From positions 53,683 through 117,682 of the forward strand of contig JBEIFV010000002.1 of the NCBI GenBank assembly GCA_040382235.1: a stretch of DNA of 64,000 nucleotides, read 5' to 3'. Both the position numbers and the translations under genes were made by a program. The notes under the pieces were generated by a model. That model saw only the letters and a program-made list of their open reading frames with translations, was not told the origin of the DNA and did no database searches. The DNA is from JAEUOS01 sp040382235. GTDB lineage: Bacteria > Pseudomonadota > Gammaproteobacteria > Burkholderiales > JAEUOS01. This document shows, piece after piece, positions 7,596 through 14,924 of the stretch (its first letter is position 1; each line of letters opens with the position of its first letter).

Positions 7596-8588
7596 ATGCC
7601 CTTTTCCAAACGACGCGGCATCGTCGCCGCGTTATGCGCAACCTTGCCCTTGGCAGTTCTCACCCCCGCCACCAGCGCGCTGGCGCAAGCCTGGCCGGCC
7701 AAGCCGATCAAGCTGATCGCACCTTACCCTCCGGGCGGCGGCGTCGATACCGTGTCGCGCCTGTTCGCCGAGCGCCTGGGCGCGCGCCTCTCGCAAAGCG
7801 TCACGGTCGACAACAAGCCCGGTGCCGGCGCCACCATCGGTGCCGACGCGCTGGCCAAGAGCCCGGCTGACGGTTACACCCTGATGGTCGGCAGCATCAC
7901 CGACTACGCGATCGCGCCGCACATTCACAAGAACCTGCCGTTCGACATGCGCCGCGATTTTCTTCCGATTGTCGAGATGGCCTACGGCACGGTGGTGCTG
8001 GTGGTCAATGCCGAACTGCCGGCGAAAACCGTGCGCGAACTGGTCGCGCTGGCCAAATCCAAGCCCGGCGAATTCAGCTATGCCTCGTCGGGCATCGGCG
8101 GCCTGCAGCACCTGAACGGTGAAATGTTCAAGCAGATGGCCGGCATCGACCTGGTGCATGTGCCCTACAAGGGAACGGCGCAATTCCTGCCCGACCTGCT
8201 CTCGGGGCGGGTGCCGGTGTCGATCGACAGCCTGCCGGCACACTTGCCGCACATCAAGTCGGGCAAGACGCGCGCACTGGCGGTGGCCAGCCGCGCGCGC
8301 GCGCCAACCTTGCCGGAGGTGCCCACCATGTCGGAGGCCGGGATCACCGGCTATGAATCGGCGACCAACTACACGCTGTTTGCGCCCACCGGCTTGCCGC
8401 GCGACATCGTGGACAGGCTCAACCGCGAATCCAATGCCGTGCTGCAGATGCCCGAGGTGCGTGAAAAGCTGCTGTCCCTGGGCATCGTGGTCGCTGGCGG
8501 CTCGGTGGATGCGGTCGAGAAACGCGTGCCTGCCGAAATGGAAAAATGGGCGCGCGTCATCAAGAGCGCCAATCTCAAGTTCGACTGA
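7596..8588 (+). CDS. Bug/TctC-family substrate-binding protein
   Basis: A 330-residue periplasmic binding protein with a Sec signal (residues 1-28, ending ALAQA), then KPIKLIAPYPPGGGVDT, SPADGYTLMVG and LVHVPYKGTAQFLPDL blocks that define the Bug family. The ATG at 7596 has CTGGAG 6 nt upstream. A TTG directly before it is not needed. It lies between the PhyH dioxygenase and the molybdopterin oxidoreductase and probably delivers a related acid. No permease genes are nearby. Confidence 0.9.
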   Translation: MPFSKRRGIVAALCATLPLAVLTPATSALAQAWPAKPIKLIAPYPPGGGVDTVSRLFAERLGARLSQSVTVDNKPGAGATIGADALAKSPADGYTLMVGSITDYAIAPHIHKNLPFDMRRDFLPIVEMAYGTVVLVVNAELPAKTVRELVALAKSKPGEFSYASSGIGGLQHLNGEMFKQMAGIDLVHVPYKGTAQFLPDLLSGRVPVSIDSLPAHLPHIKSGKTRALAVASRARAPTLPEVPTMSEAGITGYESATNYTLFAPTGLPRDIVDRLNRESNAVLQMPEVREKLLSLGIVVAGGSVDAVEKRVPAEMEKWARVIKSANLKFD

Positions 8589-8723
8589 TGGGCGCTTGCG
8601 CCTGGTGCCGGCCCCTGGTATGCGGCAGCGGGCAAGGCATGCGGCGCGCACCGCCCGGCCTGTGCGGCATTGACCGTTGCAGCCGAACCCGAAGTGCCTG
8701 CATCGGCTAGCGGAGCCACCGAC

Positions 8724-10874
8724 ATGAGCGAGCAAGCAAGCAGTACCGTCGCCACCACCTGCTGGGAATGCAGCACCTGCTGCGGTGCGCTCGCCACCCT
8801 GGTCGGTGGCCGCGTCACCGAGATCGAACCCAACACAGCGCATCCCGGCTCCGCCGGCATGTTCTGCGTCAAGGGCTTTCGCGGCATGACCGGCATCACC
8901 GAGGCGCCCGGGCGCTTGCTGCATCCGATGCGGCGCGTCGGGCCGCGCGGCGGCGGGCAGTGGGAGCAGATCAGCTGGGACGCCGCGCTGCATGAAATGG
9001 CCGATCGCCTGGCGGCGCTGCGCGCCACCCACGGGACACTGGCGATCGCCGGGGCCACCAGCGGTGGCTACTTTTCACGCAGCGTGATTCACGCCTTGCT
9101 GCTGCGCTCGTTGGGCTCACCGAACTGGATGATCAACCAGGACCTGTGCGGTGGTTGCCGCGGCGTCTCCGACATGGTCACCGGACTGGGTATCGCCAAT
9201 GGCGAGGATGTCGACAACGCGAAGAGCGTGCTGGTGGTCGGCGCCAATCCGCACATGGCCAATCCGGTGCAGTGGCAGCGCCTGAAGCTGGCCAAGAAGC
9301 GCGGCGCGCGCATCGTGGTGATCGACCCGATGAGCACTTCCACTACGGAGCTGGCGGACCTCTGGCTGCAGCCGCGCGTCGGCACCGATGCGGCAATCGC
9401 GCTGGCGATGATGCATGTGTTGATCACCGAGAAGCTCTACGACCGCGATTTCGTGGCGCGCTGGTGCCAGGGCTTTGAAGCACTCGCCGCGCGTGCCGCC
9501 GAGTGGCCCGCCGCGCGGGCTGCGCAGGTGTCGGGGGTGACGGAGGATGCGATCATCCAGGCCGCGCGCATCTATGCCGACGGACCCGCGACCTTCGTCA
9601 GCGGGCACGGCATTGACGCGGTGGCAGGCGGGGTGCAGACCTTTCGCGCCTTTCACTGCCTGTTGGCCATCACCGGCAATCTTGATCGTCCCGGTGGCAA
9701 CCGCCGCATCAAGCGCCCCGCGGGCTTTCGCAACTACACCGACCTGCTGCATGACCCGGCCTTCCGCCTGCCGCCACACGTCGAAGCGCAGCGCATCGGT
9801 GCAGAGGACTATCCGCTGTGGGCCGGTGTCGATGGCTGGCAGAAAGCCTGTCACAACCCGGCGGTGATCGAGGCGATTCTCACCGGCCGGCCTTACCCGG
9901 TGCGTGCGCTCTATGTGTCCGGCGTCAACATCGCGGTGACCTACCCCGATACCGCGCGCACCATCGAGGCATTCAAGGCGCTCGACTTTCTGGTGGTGGC
10001 CACCCACTCGATGAACCCGACCGCGGCCTGGGCCGACATCCTGCTGCCCAAGACCACCACGCTCGAAGAAGAAGAGGTATCACTGCAGCCGGGCGCGCCC
10101 TGCCTTTCGTTTACCGCCGCCGTACTGCCGCCACGTGGCAGCGCACGCAGCGAGCTTACGATCGCCGCCGACCTGCTTGACCGCCTTGAGGCACGCGGCG
10201 CGCTGACGCAACGCTTCATGCCCTGGCGCACCGAGCGTGAATTCAGCCGCTATCTCGTGAGTGACAGCGAGATCGATTTTGAAGCCCTTGTGCGCGACGG
10301 CTTTGCGCGCTTTCCGTATGAAACCGGCAACTTCGAGGCGGTCGGTTTCAGGACCCCGAGCGGGCGGGTCGAGCTGGCTTCCAGCCGCATGGCCGCGGCC
10401 GGGCTCGACCCCTTGCCCGACCTGGTATTGCCGCAGCAGGAAGCCATCGACGCGGCGTATCCCCTGCTGCTGCAAACCGGCCTGCGCGAAAAGGCCTATC
10501 ACCACTCGCGCTTTCGCGACCAGGACTGGGCCCGGCGCATCTCGCCTGATCCGATCCTGCGGCTGCATCCGGATACCGCTGCGCAACACCTGGTTGCGGC
10601 CGGCGACTGGGTGCGCCTGCGCACCCCGAAAAGCGAGGGCGCATGCGAGGCCCGGGTTGCGCTGACCGAGCGCGTGCCGCGCGGCATCGCGGTCACCGGC
10701 ATGGGCTGGTGGCGCCCGGACGGCGCCGCGCCGCATTACGGCGCGCTGGATATCAACATCAATGCGGTGCTGAGCTACGCCGGCCCGTACGACAGCGCGA
10801 GCGGCTCACCGAATTCGCGTGGCCTTGCGTGCAGCATCGAGAAAGTTGAACCCAGCACAATGACTGGCCAGTAG
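8724..10874 (+). CDS. Molybdopterin-dependent oxidoreductase, DMSO reductase superfamily
   Basis: A 716-residue catalytic subunit binding bis-molybdopterin guanine dinucleotide. The N-terminal [4Fe-4S] site is canonical: Cys13-x2-Cys16-x3-Cys20-x27-Cys48. The molybdopterin oxidoreductase core follows, with NQDLCGGCRG at about residues 139-148 carrying a likely molybdenum-ligand Cys. The C-terminal dinucleotide-binding domain contains LLLQTGLREKAYHHSRFRD. There is no signal peptide, so the enzyme is cytoplasmic, and no partner iron-sulfur or membrane subunit is adjacent. The ATG at 8724 has a GCGGAG site upstream. The 3' end overlaps the convergent DUF559 gene by 100 bp. The substrate is unknown. 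Formate dehydrogenase- or thiosulfate reductase-like labels would be guesses. Confidence 0.88.
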   Translation: MSEQASSTVATTCWECSTCCGALATLVGGRVTEIEPNTAHPGSAGMFCVKGFRGMTGITEAPGRLLHPMRRVGPRGGGQWEQISWDAALHEMADRLAALRATHGTLAIAGATSGGYFSRSVIHALLLRSLGSPNWMINQDLCGGCRGVSDMVTGLGIANGEDVDNAKSVLVVGANPHMANPVQWQRLKLAKKRGARIVVIDPMSTSTTELADLWLQPRVGTDAAIALAMMHVLITEKLYDRDFVARWCQGFEALAARAAEWPAARAAQVSGVTEDAIIQAARIYADGPATFVSGHGIDAVAGGVQTFRAFHCLLAITGNLDRPGGNRRIKRPAGFRNYTDLLHDPAFRLPPHVEAQRIGAEDYPLWAGVDGWQKACHNPAVIEAILTGRPYPVRALYVSGVNIAVTYPDTARTIEAFKALDFLVVATHSMNPTAAWADILLPKTTTLEEEEVSLQPGAPCLSFTAAVLPPRGSARSELTIAADLLDRLEARGALTQRFMPWRTEREFSRYLVSDSEIDFEALVRDGFARFPYETGNFEAVGFRTPSGRVELASSRMAAAGLDPLPDLVLPQQEAIDAAYPLLLQTGLREKAYHHSRFRDQDWARRISPDPILRLHPDTAAQHLVAAGDWVRLRTPKSEGACEARVALTERVPRGIAVTGMGWWRPDGAAPHYGALDININAVLSYAGPYDSASGSPNSRGLACSIEKVEPSTMTGQ

Positions 10875-11314
10875 GGTGCGCCGCCAGGTTCACGCAACGT
10901 CGTCGGATTGCGCCGGATGTTATCCACCGCGGCGCGCCAGGCCGCGCGCAGGCGTGCCACCAGGCGCTCGCGATCACCGAACACCTCTGCATTGATCAGG
11001 CGCAGCACGGTGATGCCGCGCTCTTCCAGATCGCGTGTCTTCGCCAGATCGAGGCGCCAGCGCGATTGCGCGCGGTGGTAGCCGCCATCGACTTCAATGG
11101 CCAAGCGAATGGTTGGAAAGTAGAAATCGACCACCCAGTCGCCCACCGGCCATTCGCGCTTGAACTCGCCGGCCAGCGCGCCGGCGCCGAGTTCGCGCAG
11201 GATGCGCTCGAGTTCGGCTTCGGCAGGCGTCGGCTCGAGCCGCCGCAGGTCGGCTGCGGCATAGCGCTCCGCGAACGGTGGCGGTTCGGGCTTCCTTTTG
11301 CGTGAACGGGTCAT
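10775..11314 (-). CDS. DUF559 endonuclease-like protein (Vsr-related fold)
   Basis: A 179-residue protein with the DUF559/very-short-patch-repair-like nuclease core: TPAEAELERILR, then a DWVVDFYFP strand with the conserved Asp, IEVDGGYH with acidic residues, and a D..R...L...GI.VLR segment ending the domain near residue 130. This is the PD-(D/E)xK-like arrangement. DNA cleavage is inferred, since biochemical data on the family are scarce. The tail of about 50 residues overlaps the 3' end of the convergent molybdopterin gene and may be non-functional. A consensus LexA box stands 64 bp upstream of the ATG, implying SOS induction. Confidence 0.8.
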   Translation of the reverse strand: MTRSRKRKPEPPPFAERYAAADLRRLEPTPAEAELERILRELGAGALAGEFKREWPVGDWVVDFYFPTIRLAIEVDGGYHRAQSRWRLDLAKTRDLEERGITVLRLINAEVFGDRERLVARLRAAWRAAVDNIRRNPTTLREPGGAPYWPVIVLGSTFSMLHARPREFGEPLALSYGPA

Positions 11315-11377
11315 CTCGCACTCAATGCAGGGCTTCCGACCTCACATGCGCGGTGCGATTGCAAGGCTCGTTTCATA

Positions 11378-11397
11378 TACTGTAATTAAGAACAGTA
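11378..11397 (-). promoter_or_regulatory. LexA-binding site (SOS box)
   Basis: TACTGT-N8-ACAGTA fits the E. coli/betaproteobacterial LexA consensus (CTGT-N8-ACAG) exactly and is extended to a 9-bp perfect inverted repeat (11375-11400), ATATACTGT/ACAGTATAT, in an AT-rich island within GC-rich DNA. It lies 64 bp upstream of the DUF559 gene start. The only other flanking gene, the radical SAM gene, ends here, so the DUF559 gene is the obvious target. Confidence 0.75.
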
Positions 11398-11462
11398 TAT
11401 TATTTTTTTGAAGGCGGGTGCGTTCTGCACCAGAGGTCGGGGTGCGAGTCGCTTCGGCCGGC

Positions 11463-12554
11463 CTACGCCTGCGCCAGGCGCACCGGAATGCGCCGCGGCC
11501 CGAACTGCCCCTCAAAGCGCTCGAAGCGTCCCGCCACCTCGGCATGGCAGAAGCGGCAGTGCCCGCCGGGTGTCAGGTTGTATTCGAGGATGCGATGCCA
11601 GTCGCGCACCACCAGCGCGGTGCCGCACTTGCGGCAGGATGTCGTGCCGCCGGCGGCATCGTGGACGTTGCCGGTGTACACGTATTGCAAGCCTTCCTCG
11701 AGGCCGATGCGGCGCGCGCGCGTTAGGGTTGCCGCAGGCGTGGCCGGCAGCTCGGTCATGCGGTAGTCGGGGTGAAACGCGGTGAAATGCAGCGGCACAT
11801 GCGTGCCGAGTTCGCGGGCGATCCAGGCGCACATGGCGTGCAGTTCGTCGTCCGAATCGTTCAGCGTGGGGATGAGAAGGGTGGTTATCTCGGTCCACAC
11901 CGGGGTGTCGTGCACCAGGTAGCGCAGCGTGTCCTTGACCGGCGCAAGGTGGGAGGCGGTGTGGCGGGCGTAGAAATCCTCGCTGAAGGCCTTCAAGTCG
12001 ACGTTGGCCGCGTCCATCTTCGCGTAGAACTCGCGGCGCGGGGCGGCATGCATGTAGCCGGCGGTCACCGCCACGGTCTTCAGGCCGCGCTCGTGGCAGG
12101 CGTCGGCCACGTCCATCGCATATTCGGCGAAGATCACCGGGTCGTTGTAGGTGAAGGCCACGCTTTTCGACCCGCTCTTCGCGGCCGCCTCGGCGATCGC
12201 GTGCGGGCCGGCGCGGTCCATCAGCCGGTCCATGTCGCGCGACTTGGAGATATCCCAGTTCTGGCAGAACTTGCATGCCAGGTTGCAGCCCGCGGTGCCG
12301 AAAGAGAACACCGCCGACCCCGGATAAAAGTGGTTCAGCGGCTTTTTCTCGATCGGGTCGACGCAGAATCCCGAGGAGCGCCCATAGGTGGTGAGCACCA
12401 GGCAATCGCCGGCGCGGGCGCGCACGAAGCACGCGCCGCGCTGGCCGTCGCCCAACTTGCAGTCGCGCGGGCAGAGGTCGCACTGGATGCGCCCGTCGGC
12501 GATTCTGTGCCACCAGCGCGCCGGATGCAGCTCGTCTTCCGCAAAGGCGCTCAT
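11463..12554 (-). CDS. amrS: AmmeMemoRadiSam system radical SAM enzyme
   Basis: A 363-residue radical S-adenosylmethionine protein. The SAM-cluster motif CNLACKFC has Cys90, Cys94 and Cys97 (C-x3-C-x2-C). An N-terminal CDLCPRDC...GAC cluster (Cys25, 28, 32, 42) and a C-terminal CRKCG...CRFC pair suggest additional metal sites. The family resembles pyruvate formate-lyase activating enzymes and is known as the third member of the AmmeMemoRadiSam system, whose reaction has not been firmly assigned to my knowledge. The ATG at 12554 overlaps the TGA of the Memo-AMMECR1 gene (ATGA), so the two are translationally coupled. Confidence 0.88.
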   Translation of the reverse strand: MSAFAEDELHPARWWHRIADGRIQCDLCPRDCKLGDGQRGACFVRARAGDCLVLTTYGRSSGFCVDPIEKKPLNHFYPGSAVFSFGTAGCNLACKFCQNWDISKSRDMDRLMDRAGPHAIAEAAAKSGSKSVAFTYNDPVIFAEYAMDVADACHERGLKTVAVTAGYMHAAPRREFYAKMDAANVDLKAFSEDFYARHTASHLAPVKDTLRYLVHDTPVWTEITTLLIPTLNDSDDELHAMCAWIARELGTHVPLHFTAFHPDYRMTELPATPAATLTRARRIGLEEGLQYVYTGNVHDAAGGTTSCRKCGTALVVRDWHRILEYNLTPGGHCRFCHAEVAGRFERFEGQFGPRRIPVRLAQA

Positions 12555-13948
12555 GATTCCGCCCATTTGCGCACCGTGTAGCGCGAGACCTTCATCTGCC
12601 CGGCCCAGAAGCCGCGCGGCAGGCCGGCCTTGGCCTTCAATTGCTCCAGGAAGTCGCGCGGTCGCGGCAGGGTCTCCCACACCTGCGGCAGGAAGGTGGC
12701 GCGGCGAGTCCCGACCTCGAGGGTCACGCCGTCGATCAGCGGCCGCAGCTGCCCAAGCAGGTCGGCCTCGCCGGCGAACGCCATCGGCTGCGGCGCCTCC
12801 AGAAGAGACACCTCGATTTGGGTGGTGGCGAATTCGCCGCGCGAAAGCGGCGTGAAACGCGGATCGGAAAACGCCGCCGCGCAGGCGTTGTGGCGTACAT
12901 CGTCGATCAGCGGCCGATGTGCCACCAGGCTGCCGATGCAGCCGCGCAAGTCGGCCCCAAGCTTCAACGTCACGAAGCTGGCGCCCGGTCGCGCAAGGAA
13001 GGCCGCGCTGCGATCCGCCGCGGGCGCGCGCATGCCCAGGCGCTCGCCGATGGCTGCGCGCGCGTGGCCGAGCAGGAGCTCGCCCTGATCCGGCGCGCCG
13101 GCGCCGGCGTCGTCGTCGGGGCCGGCGGTCAGGCCTGCGGCCGCGCCCTCGACGAAGGCCACGGAGGCGTAACCAACCACCCGCGACTTGTCGCCTGCGG
13201 TATCGCCCGAATTGCGCAAGTCGAGCAGCTCGGCGCTGAGCCCCTTGCGGCGCGCCACCTGGATGAGGCCGTTGACCGCGGTGGCGCCACAGGCGTGCTC
13301 ATGGTCGATGCCGTCGTCCAGGGCGAGCACGGCGTCCACGGTGCTGCGGTCTTCGCGCACCGCGGCCTCGTAGGGAAGGTAATGCGACAGGTCCGAGCTG
13401 ATCACGACCAGCGTTTCCGCGCCGCCCCAGAGCTCTTCGAGCACCCGCGCGACGTCGGCAGGCCTGGCGGCGCCCGCCAGCAGCGGCACCAGCGTGAAGC
13501 GGCCCAGGGCGCGCTGCAGGAATGGCAGCTGCACCTCGAGCGCGTGGTCCTTGGCGTGCGCCTCGGCGCTTACGACGACGCCGGGAAGCCGCGACACGCG
13601 CGCGCAAGCATCGATGTCGACCGCGACGCGGCCCAGCGGCGTGTCGAATGCCTGCGCCGCAGGCAATGCCAGGCCGCGCACGGCGACGCGATGGCAGGGC
13701 CCGATCAGGACCACGCGCGTGACCCTGCCGCGCAGCGCGGCGATGCGCGCATAGGCGGCCGCCGCGATCGCGCCGGAATACACGTAACCCGCATGCGGCG
13801 CGATCACCGCCTTGGGCGGCACCGCGCGGGCCGGCAGGCGCTGCCGCGCTTCCTCGAGGAAGCCGTAGACGACGCGGCGCAGGGTCTCAGGCGCGGCCGG
13901 GTAGAACATGCCCGCTACCGCGGCAGGCCGGATTGTGGGTTGGTTCAT
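12551..13948 (-). CDS. AmmeMemoRadiSam system protein, Memo-AMMECR1 fusion
   Basis: A 465-residue two-domain protein. The N-terminal half is a Memo-like dioxygenase-fold domain with KAVIAPHAGYVYSG (His52), LIGPCHRV and VISSDLSHYLPY blocks, residues normally placed around a metal site. The C-terminal half, from about residue 285, is an AMMECR1 domain with the invariant LRGCIGSL motif followed by FSDPRFTPLS and VTLEVGTRRATFLPQVWE. In many genomes these are separate proteins B and A. Here both are on one chain, followed immediately by the radical SAM partner. The ATG at 13948 begins the family-like MNQPTIRPAAVAGMFYP. The function of the system is unsettled. Protein modification or RNA modification has been speculated. 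Confidence 0.88.
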   Translation of the reverse strand: MNQPTIRPAAVAGMFYPAAPETLRRVVYGFLEEARQRLPARAVPPKAVIAPHAGYVYSGAIAAAAYARIAALRGRVTRVVLIGPCHRVAVRGLALPAAQAFDTPLGRVAVDIDACARVSRLPGVVVSAEAHAKDHALEVQLPFLQRALGRFTLVPLLAGAARPADVARVLEELWGGAETLVVISSDLSHYLPYEAAVREDRSTVDAVLALDDGIDHEHACGATAVNGLIQVARRKGLSAELLDLRNSGDTAGDKSRVVGYASVAFVEGAAAGLTAGPDDDAGAGAPDQGELLLGHARAAIGERLGMRAPAADRSAAFLARPGASFVTLKLGADLRGCIGSLVAHRPLIDDVRHNACAAAFSDPRFTPLSRGEFATTQIEVSLLEAPQPMAFAGEADLLGQLRPLIDGVTLEVGTRRATFLPQVWETLPRPRDFLEQLKAKAGLPRGFWAGQMKVSRYTVRKWAES

Positions 13949-14333
13949 GTTCACTCGCGATCCCCTCATACGATCCAAGCACCGGCAAGTCCCGATCGCC
14001 GGTGACAATCCATGCCGCCTGCGCCGCGACCGCCGCGGTGGTCACAGAATCGTCGTCAGGATCGCGACTCACCGGCGCGGGCAGGGGTACTGAGGCGACG
14101 AGTTCGGCGGACTCGCGCAGTTTCAACAGAAGCATCTGGCTGGTGCGCGTGGTGCGTGCAAGCACCGCCGCGAACTTGTCGCGACTGACCACGTCCGCGA
14201 ATTCGTCCAGCAATGCTTGCGTGACAAACAGTTCCAATCTCGCATTCAGCACATGGTCCCACAACGCATGCGACGGGCCCTGCTGTGACAGAACCGCCGA
14301 AATCAGCACATTCGTGTCAAGTACGATCCGCAC
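13887..14333 (-). CDS. PIN-domain toxin (putative type II toxin-antitoxin ribonuclease)
   Basis: A 148-residue PIN-fold nuclease. The acidic quartet is present: Asp in IVLDTNVLISAV, Glu in LLDEFADV, and Asp residues in SRDPDDDSV and VTGDRDL. It belongs to the small PIN family paired with short antitoxins. I start it at the GTG at 14333 (VRIVLDTN), as in relatives. A GTG at 14351 is possible. It overlaps the upstream antitoxin gene by 17 nt, as expected for a coupled pair. The C-terminal region after SYEGI overlaps the start of the Memo gene by 62 bp. Confidence 0.82.
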   Translation of the reverse strand: MRIVLDTNVLISAVLSQQGPSHALWDHVLNARLELFVTQALLDEFADVVSRDKFAAVLARTTRTSQMLLLKLRESAELVASVPLPAPVSRDPDDDSVTTAAVAAQAAWIVTGDRDLPVLGSYEGIASEHEPTHNPACRGSGHVLPGRA

Positions 14334-14565
14334 GCGCGCGCCGCTGCGCACGGACGAACTTTACTTCGGCATCGATTTCTTCCATCGATGTCGGGGCGAT
14401 TCCGGCTGCCGCCACTTCAGCGGCGACCGATTGCAAATACTGGGTTGCCTCGCGCTTGCGCAGTGCATTCGACAACAGACGATCAATCGCTTGCGGCGTC
14501 AACAATCCGGCGGCCTTGGCGGCTTGGGCGGTAGCTTCAGGCAATTCGATTTCGACAGTGGTCAT
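14317..14565 (-). CDS. Antitoxin of the PIN toxin pair
   Basis: An 82-residue, Ala- and Glu-rich, mostly helical protein beginning MTTVEIELPEATAQAAKAAGL and containing LLTPQAIDRLLSNALRKREA and a charged C-terminus TSMEEIDAEVKFVRAQRR, which usually wraps the toxin. It matches the short antitoxins that precede PIN toxins. The ATG at 14565 is the family start. The upstream extension to 14712 is GC-rich noise. The stop overlaps the toxin start, giving one operon. Confidence 0.75.
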   Translation of the reverse strand: MTTVEIELPEATAQAAKAAGLLTPQAIDRLLSNALRKREATQYLQSVAAEVAAAGIAPTSMEEIDAEVKFVRAQRRARADRT

Positions 14566-14924
14566 CGGATGCTCCTGGCGCGCCGGTGAAATGGACCCGG
14601 CCACCCAGACATTATCGCCCAGACAACTTGCGTTGACCAATCGCCCACGCCCCCTCAGCGCCGCCCCCGGCGCTCCCCACAAGGTCATCCACGACCGCAC
14701 CAGCGGCTTCACCCAAGGCTACACGTCACCTTGGTCCTGCGCGCCGCCCGCCACCTCGGAAATTCAAGGAGTGCCTGGCCGCGCTGGTGTCGGTCGCCAA
14801 TGAGACCACGCCGGCAAACGGAGGTGATCGATGGACGCGCGCGCGATATTCCCGGCGCGAGAACAGCGCCTTTGACCAATGCCGGACCAAGGTGCCCGCA
14901 CCCGCCTATTGAGGCGCAGTGGTG
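14566..14924. other. Intergenic stretch, possible gene vestige
   Basis: No complete gene. A plus-strand frame ending at the TGA at 14910-14912 reads protein-like text (KECLAALVSVANETTPANGG and later FDQCRTKVPAPAY) from about 14760 without a start codon, so this may be the tail of a lost gene. I could not match it to a family. Promoters for the antitoxin on the minus strand should be near 14570-14640 but I see no clear boxes. Confidence 0.3.

Noticed and set aside
8670..8723. TTG start adding 18 residues to the molybdopterin oxidoreductase
   Set aside because: The added residues are low-complexity, and the ATG at 8724 has a good ribosome-binding site and puts the Fe-S Cys at the usual distance from the N-terminus.
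11375..11410. AT-rich inverted repeat followed by seven T residues as an intrinsic terminator on the plus strand
   Set aside because: No plus-strand gene ends nearby (the last ends at 10874). The exact LexA consensus and position upstream of the minus-strand DUF559 gene explain it better.
12641..14005. Plus-strand frame of 454 codons opposite the Memo-AMMECR1 gene
   Set aside because: Shadow of a clearly conserved minus-strand gene. His/Arg/Gln-rich composition, no motif.
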